NCBI GenBank assembly: GCA_902651635.1
Contig: CACRSC010001919.1
Span: 8,479-52,688 of the forward strand
Length of the DNA: 44,210 bases
Reading direction: 5' to 3'
From: Mastigamoeba balamuthi
Taxonomy: Eukaryota > Evosea > Mastigamoebida > Mastigamoebidae
A program made the translations under genes and the position numbers. Below are positions 1-8,801 of this stretch, piece by piece. The notes under the pieces are model-generated. The model did not search any database. It had not been told where the DNA came from and was given only the letters and a program-made list of their open reading frames with translations. How positions within the stretch are numbered: position 1 is the first letter of the stretch; each line of letters starts with the position of its first letter.

Positions 1-56
1 CCGGGGGCCTCGGCCTGCGCCCGGGGCTGCCGGGGCTGCGGTGGCGGCGCTGGGGG

Positions 57-1262
57 ATGGCGGAGCTGGACACGCCCCGCTGCTGCAGCGCCGTCGCGTG
101 GAACTGCACGGGGGCGCTGCTGGCCGTGGCCTACGGGGGCGCCCAGCACGCGGGGTGGTGCACGCACAGGGGCCTCGTGCGCGTGTGGAGCGTCTTCCGC
201 AGGGCCTCGGCCGCGGGCGCCCGGGGGCTGCTGCTCAGCATCGAGACGGGCACGTGCGCGACGGCCGTGGCCTTCCACCCCAACAGGCCCTCGCTGCTGG
301 CCGTGGGGGCCTTCACGGGGCAGCTGCAGATCGTCGACGCCGAGCGCCAGCAGGCGGACCCCGTCGTCGCGGGCACCGACATCAACAACGAGCAGGCGCA
401 CCGCGAGCCCATCACGTCCATCGCGTGGCTCCCGCGCCAGTCGGCCGCGGCCCCCGTGGGCTCGCACTCCAAGCGCCCCGTCGACGTGCAGTCGCTGGCC
501 CTCACGCTGGCCACCTCCAGCACCGACGGCCGCGTCATCGTCTGGAGCCTCGCCACCCCGCCCTCGGGCGTCGCCACCCTCTCCCCGCTCCGCTCCATCG
601 CCATCGGCGCAGGCGGGCCCGGCGCCGGCGGCAGCGGCAGCGGCAGCAGCGGGACTGTCGTGCCCGGCATCACGTGCGTGGCGTGGCTGGGCCACGTCGC
701 CGACGCCACGCACTTCCTCGCGGGCACCGAGGGCGGCCGCCTCTACAAGTGCGGCACGGGGGCCGCCGAGGGCGCCGAGGCCGTGCTCTTCAACTACGAG
801 GCCCACGCGGGGCCTGTGCTGGGCGTCGCCCAGGCGCCGATGCACCGCAACGTGTTCGCGACGTGCGGGGCCGACGGGGCCGTGCGGCTGTACAACGCGC
901 TGCAGGCGCGGGCGATGCTGACGCTGGTGCCCTCGGACAGCAGCGTCCCCCTCTGCTGCGAGTGGTCCCCCACGCGCGCCTCGGTCTTCGGCGTCGGCTG
1001 CGGCGACGGCCGCGTCTACATGTACGACCTCGCGGCTGACGGGGGCCACGCCAGGGCCGCCGCGGTGCTGCGGGCGTCGACGGCAGACGCCCCCGTGTGC
1101 GCCCTGGCCTTCAACAGGGCCGCGCCAGAGTACGTGGCCACGGCCGACACCGAGGGCTGCGTGCGCGTGTGGCTCCTCAGCTCCTTCCTCAGCGAGGCCA
1201 CGGCGCGCGACGCAGACGCCATCGCCAAGTACGGCGAGATCAGCAGAGGCAAGAACAGGTAG
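57..1262 (+). CDS. DYNC2I2: WD40-repeat IFT dynein (dynein-2) intermediate chain, WDR34/DYNC2I2-like, probably 5'-truncated by the window
   Basis: The product is a 401-residue beta-propeller protein. It matches the WD40 part of WDR34, the intermediate chain of the dynein-2 motor that carries retrograde intraflagellar transport in cilia. Supporting stretches are the first blade (SAVAWNCTGALLAVAYG), the family-specific WCTHRGLVRVWSV, AVAFHPNRPSLLAVG, AHREPITSIAWLP, HFLAGTEGGRLYKCG, PMHRNVFATCGADG and a last blade ending CVRVWLLSS. A low-complexity Gly/Ser loop lies near residues 185-200. The ATG at 57 directly precedes the propeller, whereas relatives carry a longer N-terminus that binds dynein light chains. 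The frame is open upstream to the window edge, so the true start probably lies outside or in an earlier exon. The stop is TAG at 1260. The gene implies a ciliated organism. Family assignment is confident; the start is not. Confidence 0.85.
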   Translation: MAELDTPRCCSAVAWNCTGALLAVAYGGAQHAGWCTHRGLVRVWSVFRRASAAGARGLLLSIETGTCATAVAFHPNRPSLLAVGAFTGQLQIVDAERQQADPVVAGTDINNEQAHREPITSIAWLPRQSAAAPVGSHSKRPVDVQSLALTLATSSTDGRVIVWSLATPPSGVATLSPLRSIAIGAGGPGAGGSGSGSSGTVVPGITCVAWLGHVADATHFLAGTEGGRLYKCGTGAAEGAEAVLFNYEAHAGPVLGVAQAPMHRNVFATCGADGAVRLYNALQARAMLTLVPSDSSVPLCCEWSPTRASVFGVGCGDGRVYMYDLAADGGHARAAAVLRASTADAPVCALAFNRAAPEYVATADTEGCVRVWLLSSFLSEATARDADAIAKYGEISRGKNR

Positions 1263-2255
1263 ACACAGAGCACCCCCCCACACACCTGCACAGAGCACAG
1301 TAGCAGCACAGCAACAGCAACCGCAGCAGCACATCCTCCACCAGCCGCTACACACAGGCGCAGTCGCAGAGCTGCCTGCTCTGCTGTGAGCCATTCTGTT
1401 CAGGTGGTCAGTCAGAGTGCGGGGCAGCCAGCGTAGCAGGAGCGGCTGAGGTGGAGAGCATCTCATCCTTGGCAGGGGGATCTACTGGGAACGCGTCAGC
1501 CCCAGAGTATGCACAACACATCGGCTGCGCCCTAGTCCTGCACGGCGGCTGAGCAGCGCAGGGCACCTGGAGCAGGCGCTGGCAGGAGAGGGCACTGCTC
1601 CAGCACCAGAACCACACGTCAGCACACGGGACTTGTTCGGTGGCGACCAACAAAGCTCGGAGCACTTGGTAAAGCGCAGCGCCAGAGTGGCAGCAGGAGG
1701 AGCCTGCGGCGGCAGACCACGAGACTGGAGGGGGAGGGGGAGGAGGATCTGGGTGACCAGCTGACGTGTGCGCAATATCATCGCCTGATTTGGGGGGTCG
1801 CCACACCAGCCCCGCGAGCACAGGCGCAGCCCCGCGAGGCAGAGCGAGCAGAGCGGAGGAGAGCACAGGCGCAGCAGAGCGAGAGAGCGAGTGAGAGAGA
1901 GAGAGGAGGAGGAGAAGAGAGGAGGAGAAGAGAGAGAGATAAGAAAGCGATGGCAGAGGGAGAGAGGACGGAGAGGCGGGGGCTGCTGCGCCTGCGCAAC
2001 GCGGCCCAGGTGGTCTGCGTNAGACCACGAGACTGGAGGGGGAGGGGGAGGAGGATCTGGGTGACCAGCTGACGTGTGCGCAATATCATCGCCTGATTTG
2101 GGGGGTCGCCACACCAGCCCCGCGAGCACAGGCGCAGCCCCGCGAGGCAGAGCGAGCAGAGCGGAGGAGAGCACAGGCGCAGCAGCAGGAGCACAGAGAG
2201 AGAGAGAGAGAGAGGAGAAGAGAGGAGGAGAAGGAGAGAGAGAGATAAGAAAGCG
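1263..2255. other. Intergenic region with GA-rich 5' leader of the next gene
   Basis: No gene is supported here. The stretch holds the 3' flank of the WD40 gene, then a block that occurs twice around a single N (see the repeat entry). The sequence just before the ATG at 2256 is a purine-rich (GA)n tract. An AATATC element lies at 2082-2087, similar to elements upstream of other genes in the window. Long open frames on the minus strand are composition artefacts. Confidence 0.6.
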
Positions 2256-2326
2256 ATGGCAGAGGGAGAGAGGACGGAGAGGCGGGGGCTGCTGCGCCTG
2301 CGCAACGCGGCCCAGGTGGTCTGCGT
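1714..2326. repeat. Near-identical direct copies (1714-2020 and 2022-2326) flanking a single N: probable unmerged contig overlap
   Basis: About 305 bases occur twice, separated only by the N at 2021. The left copy contains a duplicate of the first codons of the imidazolonepropionase gene (ATG near 1950) and stops at the N. The copies differ mainly in the length and pattern of the GA-rich tract. This is what two contig ends from variable alleles look like when joined without being merged. I infer an assembly artefact, not a biological duplication. Confidence 0.8.
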
Positions 2327-3569
2327 CTGCAGCGGGGGCGAGCGCCTGCTGCGGGGGGCTGCCCAGGGGCGCCTGGCGGTGGTGCCCGGGGGCGCGGTGC
2401 TGGTGGGCCTGGACGGGCGGCTGCTGGCCGTGGGCCCCACCGCCGAGCTCGACGCCGCCTACGCGGGCTGGTCCTTTGAGCGCGACGAGGACGCCGCGGG
2501 CCGCGTGGTGCTGCCGGGCCTCGTGGACGCCCACACGCACCCCGTCTGGAGCGGCGACCGCGTGCACGAGATGGCGCTCAAGCTGGCGGGGGCCTCGTAC
2601 CTCGACATACACCGCGCGGGCGGCGGCATCGCCCTCACCGTCGGCTGCACCCGCGCCAGCCCCGAGGCCGAGCTCGCTGCCCTCCTCCGCGCGCGCCTCG
2701 ACCGCATGCTGGCCTGCGGGACCACCCTCGCCGAGGCCAAGAGCGGCTACGGGCTGGACACGCCCTCGGAGCTCAAGCTGCTGCGCGTGCTGCACGGGGC
2801 CCGCGGGGCCCACCCCCTCGAGCTCGTCGAGACCTTCCTGGGCGCCCACTCGGTGCCCCCGGGCCTCACCGCCGCCCAGGCCGCCGACGCCATCGTCGCC
2901 GAGACGCTGCCCGCCATCGCCGCGGCCCGCGCGCGGGGCGAGGTGGACCCGGAGCTCGTGGACGCGTTTGTGGAGGAGGGCGTCTACGGGCGCGACGAGG
3001 CGCGGCGCGTGCTGCTGGCGGGCAGGGCCGCCGGCATGGACATCAACTTCCACGGCGACGAGCTGCACGACGTGCGCGCAGGCGAGCTGGCCGGCGAGCT
3101 CGGGGCGCTGGCCGCCAGCCACCTCGAGGAGCTGAGCGAGGCGGGCATCGCGGCCATGGGGCTGCGGCCCACGTGCGCGGTGCTGCTGCCGACGACGGCG
3201 TACCTGATGCGACTCAAGGCGCCGCCCGCGCGGAGGCTCATCGCGGCGGGGGTGCCCGTGGCGCTGGGCTCGGACTACAACCCCAACGCGCACTGCCTGT
3301 CGCTGCCGCTGGTCATGAACCTGGCCTGCGTGACGCTGGGGCTGAGCATGGAGGAGGCCCTCGCGGCCTGCACCATCAACGCCGCGGCGTCGATCGGCAG
3401 GAGCGCGGACTACGGCTCCCTCGAGCCCCGCAAGTGGGCCGACCTCCTCGTGCTCGACGCCCCGCGCTGGGAGCACCTCATCTACCAGATGGCCGACCCC
3501 CCCATCGCCCGCGTCTACAAGAAGGGCCGCCTCGTCTGGTCCTCCCCCGCTGCCTCTGCCTCGCCCTGA
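2256..3569 (+). CDS. AMDHD1: Imidazolonepropionase (AMDHD1/HutI family)
   Basis: The product is 437 residues, the usual family length, in one exon. It is an amidohydrolase that hydrolyses 4-imidazolone-5-propanoate to N-formimino-L-glutamate, the third step of histidine degradation, expected in the cytosol. Visible motifs are the metal-binding DAHTHP (residues 91-96), the substrate-loop AGGGI (121-125), KSGYGLD (162-168), HGDELH (266-271), SHLEE (288-292) and the metal-ligand aspartate in GSDYNPN (338-344). The C-terminus keeps RWEHLIYQ, typical of animal AMDHD1, which places it with the eukaryotic branch rather than recent bacterial transfer. The start at 2256 follows a GA-rich leader and is supported by the aligned N-terminus (LLRLRNAAQVVCV). 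No other genes of the pathway are visible nearby. Confidence 0.95.
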   Translation: MAEGERTERRGLLRLRNAAQVVCVCSGGERLLRGAAQGRLAVVPGGAVLVGLDGRLLAVGPTAELDAAYAGWSFERDEDAAGRVVLPGLVDAHTHPVWSGDRVHEMALKLAGASYLDIHRAGGGIALTVGCTRASPEAELAALLRARLDRMLACGTTLAEAKSGYGLDTPSELKLLRVLHGARGAHPLELVETFLGAHSVPPGLTAAQAADAIVAETLPAIAAARARGEVDPELVDAFVEEGVYGRDEARRVLLAGRAAGMDINFHGDELHDVRAGELAGELGALAASHLEELSEAGIAAMGLRPTCAVLLPTTAYLMRLKAPPARRLIAAGVPVALGSDYNPNAHCLSLPLVMNLACVTLGLSMEEALAACTINAAASIGRSADYGSLEPRKWADLLVLDAPRWEHLIYQMADPPIARVYKKGRLVWSSPAASASP

Positions 3570-3859
3570 GCGCACCGAGCACCCCACAGGGCCGTGCGTG
3601 GGCCCCTCAGAGCACCGCAGTGCACAGAGAGAGAGCACACTCTGCCAGCCCAACAGCAACAGCAGCAACAACGCAGTGCACACATTGTCCAGAGCACAGG
3701 AGGGCGCCACCACCACCACCACCACCGTCTGGGAAGTGGGGGCCGTTGGTGCGGGTGAACGTGTGTGTCAAGGGGGAGGGCAGATATTTATCAAGAGCGG
3801 ATATCAACGGGAGGAAGAAGAGAGCAAGCAAGGCAAGAGACCGGCGGCAGGCAGGCGGG
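3570..3859. promoter_or_regulatory. Intergenic/promoter region with GATAT-type elements and a CCA microsatellite
   Basis: The segment lies between the imidazolonepropionase stop and the TLC gene start. It contains a (CCA)n tract near 3709-3727 and two elements about 50-80 bases before the ATG: AGATATTTA (3782-3790) and GATATCAACGG (3800-3810). The second recurs exactly at 36112-36122 upstream of an LRR gene. A core-promoter role is an inference from position and recurrence. Confidence 0.45.
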
Positions 3860-4764
3860 ATGTACGAGTACGCGGTGGTGTCGTTCGCGGCGTTTGGGGC
3901 GCTGAACGTGGCGCTGTGGCGGCTGGGGCTGAGCGAGGCGCTGTTCGGGGAGGCGTACGCGGGGCTGGCGCGGGCCAAGCAGTGGGCGTGGAACGACCGC
4001 GCGCTGAGCACGCTCCACGCCCTCATCAGCGCCACCGGCGCCCTCGCCTGCTTCCTCGACATCTACGCCGCCCACGACTGGTCCACCGCGGAGCTCGTCG
4101 CCTCCTCCGACGTCCGCTACACCGCCCCTGCCGCCTCTGCCTGTGCGCCTCCTCCTCCTGCTTCTCTGTTTCGGGTTCTGATGTGACTGCGGGGGTGATG
4201 TGACTGGATGTAGTCATGGAGATCACGGCGGGGTACTTTGCGTACGACGCGGTGCAGCTGTGGGTGGGGGGCCACGGGCGGCGGTCCGACTACGCGCACC
4301 ACGTGATCTCGCTGGCGCTGTTTGTGGTGATGGTGTGGTACGGGTGGGCGCTGTTCGTGCCCATCGCGCTGCAGATTGCCGAGGCGAGCAGCCCCTTCCT
4401 GCACGGCGCCTGGTTCCTCCTCCACATGCCCGCCTGGGCCAACGGCCGCCTCCACATCGCCACCCAGCTCGCCTTTGCCGCCACCTTTGTCGCCGCCCGC
4501 ATCGTCCTCGGCGGCTACATGTACTACGTCGCCTGGCTCGTCATGCTCACCCGCTGGCCCACCGTCGTCCCCGCCTTCCTCCCCGTCTTCTGCATCGCCG
4601 GCTTCACCGCCTTCTACGTCGTCCAGTGGTTCTGGCTCTACGGCATCTACAAGAAGGTCGCCGCCACCTTCTGCGAGCCCCGCGCCCGCCAGAAGCAGCA
4701 GCAGCAGCAGCAGCGCCTCGAGTCTGTCGCTGTCGCCTCGGACGTCGACCCCCAGGACCAGTAG
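3860..4764 (+). CDS. TLC-domain multipass membrane protein (TLCD4/TMEM56-like), two exons
   Basis: Two exons are joined by a 71-bp intron (4143-4213; donor GTGCGC, acceptor TGTAG). Exon 1 (3860-4142) ends in phase 1 and reads directly into FMEITAGYFAYD in exon 2 (4214-4764), giving about 278 residues. The protein has several hydrophobic segments and the TLC (TRAM-LAG1-CLN8) signature. WNDRALSTLHAL precedes the second helix, YAHHVISLALF carries the conserved His pair, and EASSPFLHGAWFLLHMP is the family's conserved loop-helix. TLC proteins sit in ER, Golgi or plasma membranes and act in lipid handling; ceramide synthases belong to the same clan. The TLCD4-like group has no firmly established reaction. 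The C-terminus holds a polyglutamine run coded by CAG repeats near 4694-4713, then a polar tail. Confidence 0.8.
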
Positions 4765-4938
4765 CAGCCAGCACACACACACACCCGCACCCCTCCCAGT
4801 TACAATACGTCGCATCAACCCCTCCCAGACACACAGCCTTGACACAGAGCTTCTCCTCTCTCTCTCGGTTCCACAAAGGGCTTGCGCCTTGTCCTTCTGC
4901 CGCGCCCTGCGCCGCGCTGCGCCCAGAGGCTCAGAGGC
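4765..4938. other. Convergent intergenic spacer
   Basis: This is the shared 3' flank of the TLC gene (+) and the ankyrin gene (-). It contains a short CA run near 4772-4784 and an AGAGGCTC triplication at the ankyrin stop. No gene or clear terminator is seen. Confidence 0.5.
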
Positions 4939-5794
4939 TCAGAGGCTCATGGAGGAGACGGCCGAGGCGAGCTCGGCAGCGTCTAGCTCGCTGCGGATGC
5001 CCGTGTTAGCAGCCAGGTCCGCTGGCGTGTTGCCGTCGGCGTTCCTGCCGGCGGCGGCGGCGCCCCTGTTGACGGCCCACTCGACGAGGTGCTGGGGTTG
5101 GGGGGCAGCAGTGTGAGCCAGAGGGTGAGAGGGGCTGAGAGAGTGGAGCAGAGGGCAGACGTTGTGGCCCTGCATGGCGGCGTAGTGGAGGGGCGTCCAG
5201 CCCGAGGCGCAGCGGACGTCGAGCGAGGCCCCGCAGCGCAGCAGCAGCTCGGCCGTCTGCACAGAGCCCGCGTGGCAGGCCGCGTGCAGCGGGGTGCTCC
5301 CCGTGCTGTCCCGCACGTCGCAGCGGGCGCCCCGCCCCACCAGGTACGCTGCCCCCTGCCACCCACACATCCACACACGCACAGCGCCACGTCAGACTCC
5401 CAGAGAGGTACGACAGGGCACGCCACGCCACGTCACGTCACGCCACGTCGGGCGAATGAGTGGGGGGCGGCGTGCCTCGCGGTGGCCCCGCATGCAGGCG
5501 TGGTGCAGGGCGGTCCACATGAGGCCGTCGCACTGGTTGACGTCGGCGCCCGCCGTCAGGAGCGTGTCAGCGACAGCCCACTGGCCCTGCTCTGTGCACC
5601 ACGTCGTCAGTGACGTCGCCTGCGAGAGAGAGGGAGCAGAGGGAGGCGAGGGAGGCAAGGGCACCGACGGCGAGGCTGAGGGCAGTGCGCCCCGTGGCGC
5701 TGTCGATGGCGCGCACGAGGTGGGGGTCGACGCCCGCCATGGCCCACACGGCGGCAGCGTCGCCTCTGGCGACAGCGCCCAGCAGCCCCTCCAT
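4939..5794 (-). CDS. Small ankyrin-repeat protein, four exons including one GC-AG intron
   Basis: Exons on the minus strand are 5794-5669, 5619-5476, 5355-5161 and 5091-4939, giving about 205 residues. The product is almost entirely ankyrin repeats: TGRTALSLA, GLMWTALHHACMRGH, GSTPLHAACHAGS, GWTPLHYAAMQGH and a last NADGNTPADLAA. It is a protein-interaction scaffold with no added domain, so no partner can be named. Donors are GTCGGT, GCACGC and GTCTGC. The middle one is a GC donor, needed to keep the 33-residue register (HREGAAYLVGRGAR). The second and third introns cut consecutive repeats at the same place, two residues after the Gly-His turn. The ATG at 5794 is the first in frame. The gene is divergent from the TULIP-like gene at 6055 with 260 bp between. 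Confidence 0.75.
5419..5452. repeat. CACGCCACGTCACGTCACG-type short tandem motif inside ankyrin intron 2
   Basis: The tract consists of overlapping CACGTCAC/CACGCCAC units; on the minus strand they read GACGTGGCGTGACGTG. Closely similar tracts occur near 32627-32667 and 35098-35135, both just after stop codons of minus-strand genes. Function is unknown. Confidence 0.6.
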
Positions 5795-6054
5795 GCGTGT
5801 GTCCCCCTGGCGCTGCTCCTCCTGCTCCTCCTGGTCCTCCTGGTGCTGGTGCTGGTGCCACAGCCACTGTCCTGCGGCCCCTCTTCCCTTTTTCCACAGC
5901 GCCCAATAAGCAGCGCCTCTCAATCCGCCACGTCAACAGCTCTCAAGATCCCCGCATCTTCTGCCCCCTTGCGTTTCCGGAATAACAGCCCAGATATTAT
6001 TACGAAGATCCCCACTGCGATATCCGCTGTTGTTGTTGGCACCGGCGAAAAGCG
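5795..6054. promoter_or_regulatory. Divergent promoter region of the ankyrin and TULIP-like genes
   Basis: The 260-bp region lies between two divergent start codons. It contains GATATT at 5993-5998 and GATATC at 6019-6024, the latter about 30 bases before the ATG at 6055. It shares this element type with other upstream regions in the window. The assignment rests on position and motif recurrence only. Confidence 0.4.
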
Positions 6055-7472
6055 ATGGAGGAGCAGGTGGCCAGCGCACTGCGCACGGTGCTCGCCACAG
6101 CAGAGGCCAGCGGCGCAGACCGCGTGGCCGAGATCAGCGCGGCGGGGCAGCGGGCCCTGGCGGCGTGCGGAGGCCCCGCGGCCCTGGCTGCAGCCCTCTG
6201 GTCCTCCTCGTCCCTGGCCGCCTGGCTCGCACAGCACCCCCTGCCCCCGTGCCCCTGCCCCCCGCAGCCCCTCGCCGACCTCCTCGCCTGCATCGCCGCA
6301 CAGTGCGCCCCCTGCCCTCTGTCCTCTGTCCTCTGCCACAACAACAACGCAACAACAACACAACAACTGAGCACAACAACACAACAAACACAACGCAACG
6401 CAACAGCGAGTGCCCCAGCGTGGCCGTCGCCCTGGCCGCCAGGGACGCCGTGGGGCTCTTCGACCCCGCCAGCGCCCTCGCCGAGGCGGCCCTGCAGGCT
6501 GCGCGGGGGCGCGCTGCCCGCGAGGAGCAGTGGGGGCGCCTCCTGGCCTCTGCCGCCGCCGCCCTGCCCCCGGGCAGCCCTCCCGCCCGCGCCCTCTGCG
6601 CCGTCCTCGCCGCCGCCCAGGACAGCGTCGCCACGTCGCTGGCCCAGGGGCCCCTCCGCCCCCTCGTCCAGCAGCGCTACGGGGACCTCCTCGCCCTGCG
6701 CGAGCCCCGCGCCCTCAGTGGCTCCGACGCCCTCGCCCTCGCCGCCGACCTCCTCGCCCGCGCCTCGGCCGCCTCCGACGCCGCTGCTGCCGCTGCTGCT
6801 GCTGCTGCGCTGCCCGTGGACGCCCTGGCGGCTGCTGCGCGCTGGGCGCTGGCGCACGCGCTGTGCGTGGAGCTGGGGGACGTGCGGGGCGCCAGCGAGA
6901 CCCCTGTGGGCCGCGCGCGCTACGAGCTGCGGGGCCTGGCGCTGCGCTCGGTGCGCGTCGACGAGGGCGACGTGGCCCTGGCGTGGGACCCTGCCAGCCG
7001 CACGGCCACGCTGAGCGCGCGCAACGTGGCGGCGGAGCTGCCCAGCTTCGCGTGGCGCTACGACGTGGGCGGGGGCGTCGTCGGCGACAGCGGGCGGGCG
7101 ACGGCGGCGGTGGCGCGGGGCGAGGCGTCGCTGCGCGTCGAGATGAGCGTCGACGGGGCGCGGCGGCCGGCCCTGGCGCTGCGGGGCGTGCGGGTGGCGC
7201 TGGGGGCCGTGCAGCTGCGCGTCGAGGGCAGCGAGGGGGCGGCGCCCCAGCTGTACGCGTGGCTCGTGGCGCAGTTTGCGAGCGCCATCGAGGAGCACGC
7301 CAGGGCCTCGGCCTCGGCCGCTGCCGCTGAGGCCGCCGAGCAGCTCGTGGCCGCCGTCAACAGCGTCGCCAGCGAGCACCTGCCCCCCGTCGACGTACCC
7401 GAGGCCGAGGCCCTGCGCGCCCAGGCCGCCGCAGACCTCCGAAACTTCTTCGCCAGCGACGACTTCCTGTAG
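6055..7472 (+). CDS. Putative TULIP/BPI-LBP-like lipid-binding domain protein, two exons
   Basis: Exon 1 (6055-6302) joins exon 2 (6407-7472) in phase 2 across a 104-bp intron with donor GTGCGC. The intron's 3' half is nearly pure CAACAA-type sequence ending AACAG. The product is about 437 residues with no signal peptide. The first half is alanine-rich and helical. The second half has alternating beta strands in the style of lipopolysaccharide-binding/BPI folds: a conserved-looking LPSFAWRYDVGG, then DSGRATAAVARGEASLRVEM and an amphipathic C-terminal helix ending NFFASDDFL. This suggests a cytosolic lipid-binding tubular (TULIP) domain. The match is by pattern, with no diagnostic catalytic residue, so function stays tentative. 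The ATG at 6055 lies just downstream of a GATATC element. Confidence 0.55.
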
Positions 7473-8801
7473 AGGGCCCACCAGCTCACGCTCCAGCACG
7501 TCCCTCCTCCGCCAGCCGCTGCCGCTGCCGCTGTCAGTGCGCAGGCGGCCACACGGCAGTTAAACACAGAACAGAGAGGGCTGGCACAGTTGATTCAGTT
7601 GCTCACTTCACTGCGTCGACTATCTCTCCTCCCGCAACGCCGCACACCGCTGCGCTGCATTGATGTTGCGAGCAGTCGCAAAGGCATTTGCAATGGTGAG
7701 AACGAGTTGCATGAGAGGGCAATGACCGGGACTCGTGGCCACTGTGTGGTCGGTCACAGGAATCTGGTTTGGGTTCAATGCGCCACAATCATCCGGCAGG
7801 ATTCATGACCAGAGTCTTCAATACTGACAGCATCACTCCTTTACTGTGATGCTTCAGAGATCTGGCCACTCAATGAGCAGAGCACAGGCACCAGTGTGTA
7901 GGTAAGTTCACTTGTACCTCCCAGCCACTGCATCGTGGTATCACAGCGCATCATGTGCACAACAGAATTACAAGTTATGATTTAAGAAAAGGAGAAGAAG
8001 AGTGGTAAGGATCTTTTTCTTTGGGCCACCTTCAGAATCGCGTGACATATGGCAGAGCAGTCTTGCTTGCTGTCTTCAACCCCCCCCCTCTCTCCAATCG
8101 CAAATTGAGGGCACGTGAAGGGTCAATCAGAGAGTCCTGTGCAGACGAGGCACTTCGTGCCTTCTCAGGGATGCATCACACATCACAGGGACAGAGCAGT
8201 AAAGGTCAGAAGAACACTGCCCCACTGGATAGCAGCATGGCCAACCGTGGCTGAAGTGGTCGTGGTGGTAACAGTAGAGCATGCCGGAGTGACAGCCCAT
8301 TCCTCCAGTTCACACATACCGGCAGTGTATGCAGAGCCCTCTGGGCACTTGAGTGAGCAGTTGGATCCACTGGAAACTTCAGTTTGAAACGAGAACCTGA
8401 AGGGAGAGATTCAGAGTACTAAATCAACTCCATCAAATATCTGCAACAGACGACCTCCATCGGGGACAGCTAGAGCTGAGTAGAGCAGACGCGCTCGATT
8501 GACATCCTGCACAATCACACTCGATGAGAAATTCTTCTTGTTGCTCTTTTTCTCATTTGGCCTAGAGCCCAGCACCACGAGCGACTGGTCGTCGTCAAGC
8601 TCCCCAGATAAATACTGCCAACCCCGAACCTTGGCACCTCGGAGCCCTCAAAGGCCCGCAGAGAGCCAGCCGACAACTTTCCACATCTGCTTGAAGGCGT
8701 GACTGACCTATCAATTGAGTTGCTCAAGGCAGCGAGAATTCAATCAAGCGCGCTGAGCCCTGCGCGGCGCACTGGGCGCCAGGCCACGGCCCTGTCCGCC
8801 C
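7473..8801. other. 1.3-kb gene-free convergent region of lower GC content
   Basis: The region lies between the 3' ends of the TULIP-like gene (+) and the PA200-like gene (-). Base composition is visibly less GC-rich than the flanking genes. Open frames are short and look random. I looked for tRNA arms and found none. A GAATTCAATC string near 8737-8746 resembles the inverted motif bounding the AT-rich island at 40.6-42.7 kb. Nothing else is recognised. Confidence 0.5.

Noticed and set aside
1950-2020. Second start of an imidazolonepropionase gene
   Set aside because: It is a partial copy created at the N-marked contig join and identical to the true start; no further coding sequence follows it.
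1482-3725. Very long minus-strand open frame opposite imidazolonepropionase
   Set aside because: It is an antisense shadow of the GC-rich gene and crosses the N gap; the composition is low-complexity and matches no family.
7766-7800. Possible tRNA T-arm (GGGTTCAATGCGCC)
   Set aside because: No matching acceptor stem, anticodon arm or D arm could be found around it.
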